Below are positions 1 to 8,424 of a stretch of 64,000 nt of DNA, in pieces; within the stretch, counting starts at the first letter, position 1, and the number at the start of each line of letters is the position of its first letter. The stretch covers positions 3,472,001-3,536,000 of the forward strand of contig NZ_CP036175.1 of the NCBI RefSeq assembly GCF_003261575.2. Direction: 5' to 3'. Both the position numbers and the translations under genes were made by a program. The DNA comes from Klebsiella huaxiensis (GTDB lineage Bacteria > Pseudomonadota > Gammaproteobacteria > Enterobacterales > Enterobacteriaceae). Below the pieces are notes generated by a model that saw nothing but the letters and a program-made list of their open reading frames with translations, made no database searches and was not told the origin of the DNA.

Positions 1-1604
1 CCGTGGGCGGCGGCAAATCATCGCTTGCCGAACGCCTGAAGTCCTTAATGCAGCGCGTCCCGATTTACGTTCTGAGCGCCAACGGGGAGCGCAGCCCGGT
101 TAATGATCACCCGCTGTGCCTTTTTAATCCGCAGGAAGATGCGCAGATTCTTGAGAAAGAGTACGGCGTGCCTACCCGCTATCTGGGGACTATCATGTCG
201 CCATGGGCGGCCAAACGTCTGCATGATTTCGGCGGCGATATCACTAAATTCCGCGTGGTCAAAGTCTGGCCATCTATACTGGAACAGATTGCCATCGCCA
301 AAACCGAGCCGGGTGACGAGAACAACCAGGATATCTCCGCGCTGGTGGGTAAAGTGGACATCCGTAAGCTGGAACACTACGCGCAGAATGACCCGGATGC
401 CTACGGCTATTCCGGCGCCCTGTGCCGTGCCAACCAAGGGTTGATGGAGTTTGTGGAGATGTTCAAAGCGCCAATTAAGGTGCTACATCCGCTGCTGACC
501 GCCACTCAGGAAGGTAACTATAACGGCACCGAAGGGATTTCAGCCCTGCCGTTCAACGGGATTATCCTTGCCCACTCCAACGAATCGGAATGGGTTACCT
601 TCCGTAATAACAAAAACAATGAGGCTTTCCTCGACCGTGTGTATATCGTCAAGGTACCTTATTGCTTGCGCATCTCGGAAGAGATCCGTATCTACGAAAA
701 ACTGCTTAACAACAGTGAACTGACCCATGCGCCTTGCGCCCCAGGCACCCTGGAAACGCTATCGCGCTTCTCAATTCTGTCGCGCCTGAAAGATCCGGAA
801 AACTCGAGCATTTACTCAAAAATGCGCGTTTATGATGGCGAGAGCCTGAAAGATACCGATCCGAAAGCGAAATCCTACCAGGAGTATCGCGATTATGCCG
901 GTGTCGACGAAGGGATGAACGGCCTGTCCACCCGCTTCGCCTTTAAGATCCTTTCGCGGGTATTCAACTTCGACCACGCGGAGGTCGCAGCTAACCCGGT
1001 ACATCTGTTCTACGTCCTGGAACAGCAAATCGAGCGCGAACAGTTCCCGCAGGAGCAATCCGAGCGTTACCTGGAGTTCCTCAAAGGCTATCTGATCCCG
1101 AAATATGCTGAGTTTATCGGTAAAGAGATCCAGACTGCCTACCTTGAATCCTATTCTGAGTATGGGCAGAACATTTTTGACCGTTATGTCACCTACGCCG
1201 ACTTCTGGATTCAGGATCAGGAGTATCGCGACCCGGATACCGGTCAGTTGTTTGACCGCGAGTCGCTGAATGCGGAACTGGAAAAAATCGAGAAACCGGC
1301 CGGGATCAGTAATCCGAAAGACTTCCGTAACGAGATAGTCAACTTTGTGCTGCGCGCCAGAGCACATAACAGCGGGCGTAATCCAAACTGGACCAGCTAC
1401 GAAAAACTGCGCACGGTTATTGAGAAGAAAATGTTCTCCAATACCGAAGAGCTGTTGCCGGTCATTTCCTTCAACGCGAAAACGTCAACTGATGAGCAGA
1501 AGAAACACGATGATTTTGTCGACCGCATGATGGAGAAAGGTTATACCCGCAAGCAAGTTCGTCTGCTGTGCGAATGGTATCTGCGGGTCCGTAAATCATC
1601 CTGA
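1..1604 (+). CDS. yeaG: YeaG/PrkA serine protein kinase, 5' end cut off by the window
   Basis: The first complete codons encode a P-loop (VGGGKSS), the nucleotide-binding motif of the AAA-type N-terminal domain of PrkA kinases. The rest of the AAA domain and the C-terminal PrkA kinase-like domain follow without interruption to the stop. 533 residues are visible against about 644 in E. coli YeaG, so roughly 110 N-terminal residues lie outside the window. YeaG is a cytoplasmic Ser/Thr protein kinase linked in E. coli to nitrogen-starvation adaptation and made with YeaH from one operon. The gene ends at a strong hairpin, and yeaH follows after an ERIC element. Identification rests on whole-length similarity to the E. 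coli protein as I know it and on the neighbour yeaH. Confidence 0.95.
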   Translation, partial: VGGGKSSLAERLKSLMQRVPIYVLSANGERSPVNDHPLCLFNPQEDAQILEKEYGVPTRYLGTIMSPWAAKRLHDFGGDITKFRVVKVWPSILEQIAIAKTEPGDENNQDISALVGKVDIRKLEHYAQNDPDAYGYSGALCRANQGLMEFVEMFKAPIKVLHPLLTATQEGNYNGTEGISALPFNGIILAHSNESEWVTFRNNKNNEAFLDRVYIVKVPYCLRISEEIRIYEKLLNNSELTHAPCAPGTLETLSRFSILSRLKDPENSSIYSKMRVYDGESLKDTDPKAKSYQEYRDYAGVDEGMNGLSTRFAFKILSRVFNFDHAEVAANPVHLFYVLEQQIEREQFPQEQSERYLEFLKGYLIPKYAEFIGKEIQTAYLESYSEYGQNIFDRYVTYADFWIQDQEYRDPDTGQLFDRESLNAELEKIEKPAGISNPKDFRNEIVNFVLRARAHNSGRNPNWTSYEKLRTVIEKKMFSNTEELLPVISFNAKTSTDEQKKHDDFVDRMMEKGYTRKQVRLLCEWYLRVRKSS

Positions 1605-1610
1605 TAGACC

Positions 1611-1637
1611 AGCCCGGCAGGCGATAACTGCCGGGCT
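1611..1637 (+). terminator. Hairpin after yeaG
   Basis: A perfect 10-bp inverted repeat (AGCCCGGCAG / CTGCCGGGCT) with a 7-nt loop starts 7 bases after the yeaG stop. No long T run follows, so it may act as an attenuator or mRNA-protecting stem rather than a full terminator. This fits partial co-transcription with yeaH. Confidence 0.6.
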
Positions 1638-1712
1638 AATAATAACTGCGCGGACTCCGTTAACTCGGGTTGCAGGAAAAGATAGTACTGAAGCCCGAAT
1701 AATTAAGGGCAT

Positions 1713-1902
1713 TACCCTAAATAATTCAAGTTTCAGGACAAAACGATTAAGCGTTTTGAACAGCGCTTGCGTTGGCCCCGAAGGGGTGAGGCCGGAGGCC
1801 GAATCACGCGGCAAGGGAGTGAATCACCGGGAGCTTACTAAAGTAAGTGACCGGTGTGAGCGAGTGCAGCCAACGCACATGCAACTTGAAGTATGACGGG
1901 TA
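1713..1902. repeat. ERIC element, long variant with about 70-bp internal insertion
   Basis: The ends are inverted (TACCCTAAATAATTCAAGTT against AACTTGAAGTATGACGGGTA) and the centre carries the conserved ERIC core (GAGCTTACTAAAGTAAGTGA). The two other copies in this window are about 125-130 bp. This one is about 190 bp because about 70 bp is inserted between the left end and the core. Longer ERIC variants with insertions are known from enterobacteria. It lies in the yeaG-yeaH intergenic region and its right end is 18 bp from the yeaH ribosome site, so it is probably transcribed. Confidence 0.9.
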
Positions 1903-1931
1903 TCGTTGGCAAATGCAGTACAGGAGGGCAT

Positions 1932-3215
1932 ATGACCTGGTTCATAGACCGACGCCTGAACGGGAAAAACAAAAGCGCAGTCAACAGGCAGCGCTTTCTG
2001 CGCCGTTATAAAGCGCAGATAAAACAGTCGATCTCCGAGGCCATCAATAAGCGCTCGGTGACTGATATTCAGAGCGGAGAGTCCGTCTCCATCCCAACGG
2101 ACGATATTAACGAACCGATGTTTCATCAGGGTCGCGGCGGGCTGCGCAATCGCGTGCACCCGGGTAACGATCACTTTGTACAAAACGACCGCATCGAACG
2201 TCCGCAGGGCGGCGGTGGCGGTGGTGGCAGCGGTCAGGGACAAGCCAGCGCCGACGGCGAAGGACAAGATGAATTTGTCTTTCAGATTTCGAAAGATGAA
2301 TATCTGGATCTGTTATTTGAAGATCTGGCCCTGCCAAACCTGAAAAAAAATCAGCAACGGCAGCTGACGGAGTTTAAGAGCCACCGTGCAGGTTATACCG
2401 CCAACGGGGTACCGGCCAACATCAGCGTCGTTCGCTCGCTGCAAAACTCGCTGGCGCGGCGTACTGCAATGACAGCGGGTAAGCGTCGGCAACTGCACGC
2501 GCTGGAAGAAGATCTGGATATCATCAGCAAAAGCGAACCGGCACAGCTGCTGGAAGAGGAACGCCTGCGTAAAGAGATTGCCGAGCTGCGGGCGAAAATC
2601 GACCGCGTACCGTTTATCGACACTTTTGACCTGCGCTACAAGAACTATGAAAAGCGACCAGAGCCTTCAAGCCAGGCGGTGATGTTCTGCCTGATGGACG
2701 TCTCCGGATCGATGGATCAGGCAACCAAGGATATGGCCAAGCGCTTTTACATCCTGCTGTATCTGTTTCTCAGCCGGACCTATAAAAACGTGGATGTCGT
2801 TTATATACGCCACCATACGCAAGCTAAAGAGGTCGATGAACACGAATTCTTTTATTCGCAGGAAACCGGCGGCACGATTGTCTCCAGCGCCCTGAAATTG
2901 ATGGATGAAGTGGTCAAGGAGCGTTACGACCCGGGGCAGTGGAATATCTACGCCGCACAAGCATCGGATGGTGATAACTGGGCTGATGACTCGCCGTTAT
3001 GTCACGAATTGCTGGCGAAGAAAATTCTACCTGTAGTGCGTTACTACAGCTATATCGAGATAACCCGACGCGCGCATCAGACGCTGTGGCGCGAATATGA
3101 GCACCTGCAGTCAACGTTCGAAAACTTTGCCATGCAGCATATTCGCGATCCTGAAGATATCTATCCGGTGTTCCGCGAACTGTTCCACAAGCAGACTTCC
3201 AAAAGTGACACTTAG
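1932..3215 (+). CDS. yeaH: YeaH, von Willebrand A-type partner of YeaG
   Basis: The product is 427 residues, the family length, of the UPF0229/DUF444 family. A glycine-rich stretch lies near residues 80-100. A vWA-like MIDAS motif (DVSGSMD) begins at residue 256, followed by the conserved body FVFQISKDEYLDLLFEDL and later TGGTIVSSALKLMDEV. YeaH is made with the kinase YeaG in stress and starvation; its biochemical role is not settled. An ATG at 1893 is in frame but sits inside the ERIC end, so the start at 1932, 4 bases after CAGGAGGG, is preferred. The last codons (…TSKSDT) were supplied by the integrated island; the displaced native tail (…TSKSDG) survives at 10893-10928. Confidence 0.95.
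   Translation: MTWFIDRRLNGKNKSAVNRQRFLRRYKAQIKQSISEAINKRSVTDIQSGESVSIPTDDINEPMFHQGRGGLRNRVHPGNDHFVQNDRIERPQGGGGGGGSGQGQASADGEGQDEFVFQISKDEYLDLLFEDLALPNLKKNQQRQLTEFKSHRAGYTANGVPANISVVRSLQNSLARRTAMTAGKRRQLHALEEDLDIISKSEPAQLLEEERLRKEIAELRAKIDRVPFIDTFDLRYKNYEKRPEPSSQAVMFCLMDVSGSMDQATKDMAKRFYILLYLFLSRTYKNVDVVYIRHHTQAKEVDEHEFFYSQETGGTIVSSALKLMDEVVKERYDPGQWNIYAAQASDGDNWADDSPLCHELLAKKILPVVRYYSYIEITRRAHQTLWREYEHLQSTFENFAMQHIRDPEDIYPVFRELFHKQTSKSDT
3180..3199 (+). other. attL core, at the 3' end of yeaH
   Basis: CTGTTCCACAAGCAGAC here and CTGCTCCACAAGCAGAC at 10893-10909 differ at one base; TCCACAAGCAGAC is identical (3184-3196 and 10897-10909). The similarity runs on more weakly through the stop codon. 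The pair brackets the integrase-bearing island in direct orientation, as expected of attL and attR. Confidence 0.85.
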
Positions 3216-3222
3216 TTAAATA

Positions 3223-3257
3223 AAATCAGCCAGTTAGATAAACTTTCTGGCTGATTT
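3223..3257 (+). terminator. Terminator now serving yeaH, supplied by the island
   Basis: AAATCAGCCAG and CTGGCTGATTT form an 11-bp perfect stem around a 13-nt loop, followed by a T-rich stretch. It lies inside the island just past attL, so it replaces the native yeaH terminator now left at 10937-10969. The two stems share the AGCCAG/CTGGCT core. Confidence 0.75.
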
Positions 3258-3311
3258 CTCCATCTTTTGAGTATGTTTTATTTTCTTAGTTAATCAATGA
3301 TATTCATTTCA

Positions 3312-3321
3312 TTTTGGGGAA
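3312..3321 (+). promoter_or_regulatory. Possible integrase arm-type site, left arm
   Basis: TTTTGGGGAA occurs here and twice near the right end (10817-10826 and 10841-10850), always in the same orientation and within about 130 bp of an att core. This placement fits arm-binding sites of a lambda-type integrase. That is an inference from position and repetition only. Confidence 0.35.
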
Positions 3322-3447
3322 GCATTCTCCCTTTTAAAGCATAAAATTTGCTCACATCAAATAGGACTTTCATCCTGCCTTATATCGTTGAATGAGGTGC
3401 GGCTATCAATTTTCATGACAGCCGCAAAAAACTTCTAACTTACAATT

Positions 3448-4077
3448 TCAAAGTAATGTTGAAAGAAGCACTTCAAAACTTGTGAACTGCTGCGCAGGCG
3501 TATAATTCTCTGGAACGAAATAGCGATATACCCTGGCATCGTAGGGTGCCGATACGTAAAGCACATCCCCGCCATTACCTGGAGCTGTACCCAGGCGAAG
3601 CAGTGTCGGGGCGCTGTTACCCAGTATTGAGTAAACCCAGCCTGAACCTGCATTTTCCGCCAGGACAATGATAGCTACAGCATTTCCGGAAGACGAATAT
3701 TCCACTGAAAAATAGACCCTCCGCTTTCCTCCCTGAACCGTGGCCGCCAGCGCTGCTGACGTGTTTCCCTTCTCTGGCGGGGCATACGCGATCTGCTCCT
3801 CAACCCAGGCAGAACCATTCCATGTTGCGGAAAATACCCTGAATTTCGTGAAGTAAGTTCCGTCCGGATCATCCTCGGTCCTGAAACGATAGGCGATATG
3901 TGACAGAACGCCGGAGGTAAACGCGAATTTTGCCGACTGAATCCCTATTGCCAATCCAGTTCCCGAAGCCGGGTTTTCGCCCGGCAGTAAGGGTTTATAT
4001 GCCAGTTGTCCCTGAGTGACGGGCATGTTTAATAGCGTGCCATCCACTTTGCGGATCAAACCATCAGCATTAATCAC
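3448..4077 (-). CDS. Hypothetical protein, probable 5'-truncated phage tail gene
   Basis: The frame gives 209 residues with a GTG start. No clear ribosome site is present, and the frame stays open about 11 codons further upstream before a stop, which suggests that the original start was lost. The N-terminal part (INADGLIRKVDGTLLNMP) reads like an internal stretch of a tail or host-specificity protein rather than a natural N-terminus. The remainder is rich in beta-type residues (Gly, Ser, Tyr, Val) as in tail tips and receptor-binding proteins. No enzyme motif, signal peptide or membrane segment is seen. I do not recognise a specific family; the tail assignment is an inference from composition and setting. 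Confidence 0.4.
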   Translation of the reverse strand: MINADGLIRKVDGTLLNMPVTQGQLAYKPLLPGENPASGTGLAIGIQSAKFAFTSGVLSHIAYRFRTEDDPDGTYFTKFRVFSATWNGSAWVEEQIAYAPPEKGNTSAALAATVQGGKRRVYFSVEYSSSGNAVAIIVLAENAGSGWVYSILGNSAPTLLRLGTAPGNGGDVLYVSAPYDARVYRYFVPENYTPAQQFTSFEVLLSTLL

Positions 4078-4181
4078 GCCATACTCGCCTACGTGACGTA
4101 CTGCCGCCGCCGGGTATCATTTTCTATGCGTGTGGAAATCACAATCTCCCCACAATCACGAGAAAACACTCTGGGGGATAA

Positions 4182-4511
4182 ATGAGCTATAGCAGACTTG
4201 ATGACCGGTACGTAAGTGACGACGTACTGCGTGCCCTACTCCACCAGGACATGATTAAGCGTGTCTCTGCGCGCTTCTCTGATAACTTCCAGTACACAAT
4301 AAAAATCGACGAGGTTTATCGTTCAGACCTTGCCGCGCTTCGTGCTTACGGCAACGAAGACCTGCGTTGGGCATTCCGGGTGCTGGTGGGCCACGAATCA
4401 GAAACAGAAGAAATGCCCGCTGGTACGACGCTTACGTTGCCAGATTTAGCCTGGATTCGTAACCGAATCAGAGATTATGCTGGTGGCACGCCGGAGATCA
4501 TTAATGGCTGA
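4182..4511 (+). CDS. Baseplate wedge gp53-like phage protein
   Basis: The product is 109 residues. Its middle (YRSDLAALRAYGNEDLRWAFRVL) and the later GTTLTLPDLAWIRNRIRDY resemble the compact fold of T4 gp53-type baseplate wedge proteins: a short strand with a conserved RxDL, then YGxxDLxW, then a turn ending in GTTLTLP. Such proteins hold the baseplate of contractile-tailed phages together. The stop overlaps the next start by 8 bases, so the two genes are translationally coupled. No other baseplate gene is present, so this is a leftover of a larger tail module or has been reused. The family call is by motif only. Confidence 0.45.
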   Translation: MSYSRLDDRYVSDDVLRALLHQDMIKRVSARFSDNFQYTIKIDEVYRSDLAALRAYGNEDLRWAFRVLVGHESETEEMPAGTTLTLPDLAWIRNRIRDYAGGTPEIING

Positions 4512-5700
4512 GTTTCTCAAAAATGAATCTGGTCGCTATGTCACCGACGGTCTATCGTCCAAGGCGTTCAGCAAGGTTTTCGACCTGATACGTAATGACC
4601 AGACTCGTAAGCGTCGCCAGGCTCACAGGACACTGACACCCGGCAGGCTGCGTAACAAGTCCATTGACGATATTCTGAAGATCGGGAAGAAAAAAGGCGG
4701 TACTTTCTTCACCACCGATGACCTGAAATCGTTCGAGAAACAGCGCGGGCAGGCACGTGTTAAATTCGACAGCAAGACCGCGGGTATCACATATGCGCAG
4801 CTGGTAGCCTCCAGCCAGGCCATCGACATAAAACGCGCAAATAACACAGTAGACGACGGCTCAGGCATTAAGCGTGCTGTACCAACATCTCTGAAGCACA
4901 ACATCATCAATATCAGCGTTGAAGCATCTGATATTTCCGCCCACCAGCATCACCTGGTCCGCGTTCGCATGGAAGAGTGGGATCGAATGGTGGAGGATAT
5001 CGCAGAGGATGATAAAGCCGCGCTGAAAGTTGCGAAGCAGCTGTGCGCCGGTCGCGTGTCGTTCGACTGTGATTGTGGTCGTCATCAATATTGGTACCGC
5101 TATATCGCCACAGCCGGTAATTTCGCGCTGGCACCACCGAAGGAATACGCGTTTCCGAAGATACGTAACCCCAACCTTAAAGGCGTCGCCTGCAAGCACG
5201 TTATCCATGCTATGACACGCCTACAATCCGCAAGCTGGCAACTCAGTATCTCCCGCGCGTTACAGAAAGCTGCAACACAGATCGCTTTTGGTGATGATAA
5301 ACGCCGAGCGACTAAACACTTCACTGCTTCTGATACGAAGGAGTTCAACCGCAACCGGAATGCAAAAACAGATATCACAGCAGCTCAACGCGAGTGGGCG
5401 CTCTATCAAAAGCGGCAGGCGGCATTGGGTGCAAAGCTGGCAAAAGATACCGGGAAGATAGACAAGCTACGTAACCAACTCAGTAAAGCCCGAAAACAAA
5501 GCGACGCGCAGAAGAAACGCGCCGCCGAAAAAGAAGCGGCATTGCAGAAAGAAAGGGATAAAAACAAAGCATTACAACAGCAATTGGCTGACCAGTTTGC
5601 ACTTAAGAAACAGGCATTCGTTGATGCACTGATCATGGCTGGCACGCCACCAGCACAGGCTGAAAAAATGTTCATGAACTATGTGCGTAAAGGTTCCTAA
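4504..5700 (+). CDS. Phage-type protein with SWIM-like CxC…CxH zinc motif and coiled-coil tail
   Basis: The product is 398 residues. C189 and C191 are followed 38 residues later by C230-K-H232, the spacing pattern of a SWIM zinc finger (CxCx(n)CxH), which binds DNA or protein in other families. The N-terminal 80 residues are basic. The C-terminal third (about residues 300-385) is rich in Lys, Ala, Gln and Glu with heptad-like spacing and is probably coiled coil. A longer frame starts at 4477, but the ATG at 4504 overlaps the previous stop (ATGGCTGA), which is typical of coupled phage genes. I do not recognise the family; a structural or DNA-contacting phage role is possible. Confidence 0.5.
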   Translation: MAEFLKNESGRYVTDGLSSKAFSKVFDLIRNDQTRKRRQAHRTLTPGRLRNKSIDDILKIGKKKGGTFFTTDDLKSFEKQRGQARVKFDSKTAGITYAQLVASSQAIDIKRANNTVDDGSGIKRAVPTSLKHNIINISVEASDISAHQHHLVRVRMEEWDRMVEDIAEDDKAALKVAKQLCAGRVSFDCDCGRHQYWYRYIATAGNFALAPPKEYAFPKIRNPNLKGVACKHVIHAMTRLQSASWQLSISRALQKAATQIAFGDDKRRATKHFTASDTKEFNRNRNAKTDITAAQREWALYQKRQAALGAKLAKDTGKIDKLRNQLSKARKQSDAQKKRAAEKEAALQKERDKNKALQQQLADQFALKKQAFVDALIMAGTPPAQAEKMFMNYVRKGS

Positions 5701-5721
5701 TGATGCCCTTGAGCTATATGA

Positions 5722-6528
5722 TTACTTATTATTTAAATTCACTGAATCCGGTTTATCGTCTTTGTCCTCATGCCCCCCCTTTTTATTATCATCCTCAAAA
5801 AAAAGGGTGGGGTCTGAATTAGCATACGCTATCTTCAATTCATCAATAAGACGCGAAATTTTAGGTAAGGCTTGGTCTCTATAGAAATCTGATTTCTCGA
5901 CAGATTTTAACAACTCAGCGAAATCGTTTGGATTTTCAATTTTTTGGCCTAGTCCATCATAGATATCTACAATTGCTTTAACCCCATAAAACAGATCTAC
6001 TCTTGTATGCTTAAGAGTCGCTATTGCTTTTTCAAAAGCTTCCGCTTGCTCAGTCAATCTTGCATTTTTACTTTCTAAATTGGAAGCTAAAGCCGTTTTA
6101 TTAGCCAGCTTGATCCTGAGATTTTGTATTCTATCCTTTTCTTTGATATCACCCTCATAATCTATGTGTCTAATTCTTGCATAAGCTCTTGAAGTAAGGC
6201 TCACAATAAACTGTGTTGCCCACGGCATTGCCACCGAGGCGATAGCTCCCCAAAAAAATGGCAAACCAAAATGATAACCCCACGCTGGCAAGAAAACCCC
6301 CACCCAATCAAACATTTCCATTGAGAGTATATAGCGCCCGGTCCAAACAACAGATAAAGTGTATAAAATATCATCACTTGATTTAAATAAAATAAGGATT
6401 TCTTGCCAATTCACCACTAAAAACGAGATGAATACATATGCAAATAATTTATTAAAAAGTTTATCTTTAATTGCATTTTCTAAATCGTTTTTTAAATTTG
6501 AATCCTGAGTTTTATCTTCTGCACTCAT
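5722..6528 (-). CDS. Membrane protein with coiled coil, possible prophage accessory gene
   Basis: The product is 268 residues. Two hydrophobic segments (about 28-47 and 85-110) frame a short loop. A long charged helix rich in Lys, Glu, Asn and Leu follows (about 125-175), with heptad character, then a helical domain and a very acidic, Asp/Lys-rich tail. A ribosome site (AAAGGGA) lies 7 bases before the ATG. The coding DNA is clearly A+T-rich and runs opposite to the structural genes, as is usual for genes carried by prophages for the host's benefit. Membrane-anchored coiled-coil proteins of this kind sometimes act in phage exclusion, but no known family is recognised here. Confidence 0.45.
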   Translation of the reverse strand: MSAEDKTQDSNLKNDLENAIKDKLFNKLFAYVFISFLVVNWQEILILFKSSDDILYTLSVVWTGRYILSMEMFDWVGVFLPAWGYHFGLPFFWGAIASVAMPWATQFIVSLTSRAYARIRHIDYEGDIKEKDRIQNLRIKLANKTALASNLESKNARLTEQAEAFEKAIATLKHTRVDLFYGVKAIVDIYDGLGQKIENPNDFAELLKSVEKSDFYRDQALPKISRLIDELKIAYANSDPTLFFEDDNKKGGHEDKDDKPDSVNLNNK

Positions 6529-6603
6529 CAGAAATCCCTTTTAAATTTCCAGAAAGGAGTATGTTCGTTTTTTGTTATCATAATTGCAATCAATAATTTA
6601 AAT

Positions 6604-7875
6604 TCATATACATGCAACAGGCAGCGCTCCCCATCGCGTCGTATACGCTGGCGAAAGCATTTCTCGTTTCATAGTCCAACCTGGCGCTATACCGCGTCCG
6701 GCAAACCAGACCTTACCTTTTCCTGAGTTGTTAATCATGTCCAGGACGCTCATCAGCGCATCACTATTAGCATGTGGCTGTTCGTCGTCGAAAAGTGTCA
6801 GTTGGCTCACACTCGTGGGTGTGAAGTCATTCAGCATTACACCAGCTTTTGCGTATCGATGACCATCCCTCCAGATCTTATCCAGAGCACGACCGGCAGC
6901 GGCGATAATGTCTCGTGTATCGCGTGTTGGGATTGTCAATTTCTCGCTGGCCACCTTGCTGTAATACGGCTCATAAAGTGCGAACGGTGAGGATTTGATA
7001 AAGGTCGATATATGGCAGCAATGCTGACGTTCCTGGCGTAGCTTCTCAGCTGCGCGTTCAGCATACAGGCAGATAGCCTGTCTCATCTCATCATATGACG
7101 TGATTCGTTCGCCAAAACTCCGGCTACACACGATCTGCTGTTTAGCAGGAGGCGCTTCTTCAAGATTTATACAGCTCTCACCACGTAGCTCGCGCACGGT
7201 ACGCTCAAGCACAACGGTAAGGTTTTTGCGGATAAATGCCGGATGTGTACGTGCCAGTTCCAGCGCCGTTGTGATCCCCAGTGAATGCAGTTTTTTCATT
7301 GTACGGCCGCCTACGCCCCATATCTCTTCAACCGGCATGAGCGAGAGCATCTTATCAATGCGATTGCGATTGCCTGCTGTGAGCTCCAGCACACCGCCGA
7401 ACTGTGGCCATTCTTTACCGGCCCATTGCGCGGCCTTAGCCAGGGTCTTCGTCGGTCCCATACCAACGCCGATCGTCAGGCCGGTGGAACGGTAAACATG
7501 CTCACGCAGCTGGTGGCCGAAATGTTCAAATGTCATGCAGCCATCAATGCCACGAACATCCAAAAACATCTCATCAATAGAATACTGTTCTACCCGTGGC
7601 GACATCTCCTCAAGACAACTCATGACACGAGAACTTAAACTTGCATAAAGCTCGTAATTGCTGGAAAAGGCAATCACCGGCTCGGAAAACTTCTGCTCGC
7701 GCAGCTTGAACCACGGCAGTCCCATGGGTATACCTAATTTTTTCGCCTCTTTGCTCCAGGCGATCACGCAGCCATCGTTATTACTCAGAACGACGATCGG
7801 CTTTGTACGTAGGTCCGGGCGAAAAACTTTTTCGCATGAAGCATAAAAACTATTTACGTCTGCGAGCCCAAACAT
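6604..7875 (-). CDS. umuC: UmuC, catalytic subunit of error-prone DNA polymerase V
   Basis: The product is 423 residues, full length for UmuC. The Y-family catalytic acids are in place: D6 in the opening DVNSFYASCE motif, and D101 and E102 in YSIDEMFLDV. The little-finger region and the C-terminal part (FAGRGIAPGW…REMLSPAYTTRW) are intact. With UmuD' it forms polymerase V, which copies past DNA lesions and raises mutation. A longer frame begins 10 codons upstream, but the ATG at 7875 overlaps the umuD stop by one base (TAATG), so coupling favours this start. It is the second gene of a LexA-controlled unit. Confidence 0.93.
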   Translation of the reverse strand: MFGLADVNSFYASCEKVFRPDLRTKPIVVLSNNDGCVIAWSKEAKKLGIPMGLPWFKLREQKFSEPVIAFSSNYELYASLSSRVMSCLEEMSPRVEQYSIDEMFLDVRGIDGCMTFEHFGHQLREHVYRSTGLTIGVGMGPTKTLAKAAQWAGKEWPQFGGVLELTAGNRNRIDKMLSLMPVEEIWGVGGRTMKKLHSLGITTALELARTHPAFIRKNLTVVLERTVRELRGESCINLEEAPPAKQQIVCSRSFGERITSYDEMRQAICLYAERAAEKLRQERQHCCHISTFIKSSPFALYEPYYSKVASEKLTIPTRDTRDIIAAAGRALDKIWRDGHRYAKAGVMLNDFTPTSVSQLTLFDDEQPHANSDALMSVLDMINNSGKGKVWFAGRGIAPGWTMKREMLSPAYTTRWGALPVACI

Positions 7876-8297
7876 TAGATGTTCCCCCGCGTACGATGCA
7901 CCCAATGGGTCACTACTCCAAAAATAGCGAGCTCATCAGGATTGGGGTATATGGGGGAATAAGCACTATTCATGGGCTGCAGGCTCAGTTGCGGACGAAC
8001 CATCAGCTGCTTAACGGTGAATCCACCATCTATCTCTGCGATGACGATATCGCCATGCTCAGGCTGTACCGCGCGATCGACAGCCAGCAAATCGCCATCC
8101 CGCATTCCTGCATCGTTCATGCTGTTCCCTTGAGCGCGTACGTAATAGGTTGCTGCTGGGTGACGGGCGCAGTATTCGTTGAGATCTAATTCGCTGGACA
8201 CGTAATCTTGAGCTGGCGAAGGAAAACCTGCAGCACATTGCTCCAGATAAAGCGGCAGCGGAAGTTTTTCGGGGTTTTGAACTGGAATCAGGAACAT
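7875..8297 (-). CDS. umuD: UmuD, self-cleaving subunit of DNA polymerase V
   Basis: The product is 140 residues, close to E. coli UmuD (139). The self-cleavage site is A23-G24 in CAAGFPSPAQDY (Cys-Gly in E. coli UmuD, Ala-Gly as in LexA). The serine nucleophile is S59 (GNSM) and the lysine is K96 (FTVKQL). RecA-stimulated cleavage gives active UmuD'. In-frame starts exist further upstream (ATG at 8318, GTG at 8324), but the last would lie in the LexA box; 8297 gives the family length. Transcription should be repressed by LexA at the site just upstream. The sequence looks closer to plasmid/prophage ImpA/RumA types than to chromosomal UmuD. Confidence 0.9.
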   Translation of the reverse strand: MFLIPVQNPEKLPLPLYLEQCAAGFPSPAQDYVSSELDLNEYCARHPAATYYVRAQGNSMNDAGMRDGDLLAVDRAVQPEHGDIVIAEIDGGFTVKQLMVRPQLSLQPMNSAYSPIYPNPDELAIFGVVTHWVHRTRGNI

Positions 8298-8323
8298 AGG
8301 CGATACATCCAAACACATAAACA

Positions 8324-8339
8324 CTGCATATATAACCAG
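8324..8339 (-). promoter_or_regulatory. LexA (SOS) box of umuDC
   Basis: CTGCATATATAACCAG matches the CTG-N10-CAG LexA consensus with an A+T-rich alternating centre. It lies just upstream of umuD, where a repressor would block the promoter. Confidence 0.85.
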
Positions 8340-8424
8340 TATAATTTATGTTAGAAAAAGTACATAGCGCGATGTTGCTTGAAAGCGTCACCCTTAACTC
8401 AAAACTGTTGAAATATTGGGAGAA

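Noticed and set aside
1893..1931. Earlier in-frame ATG for yeaH
   Set aside because: It is the ATG of the ERIC terminal repeat and lacks a ribosome site; 1932 has CAGGAGGG and gives the family length.
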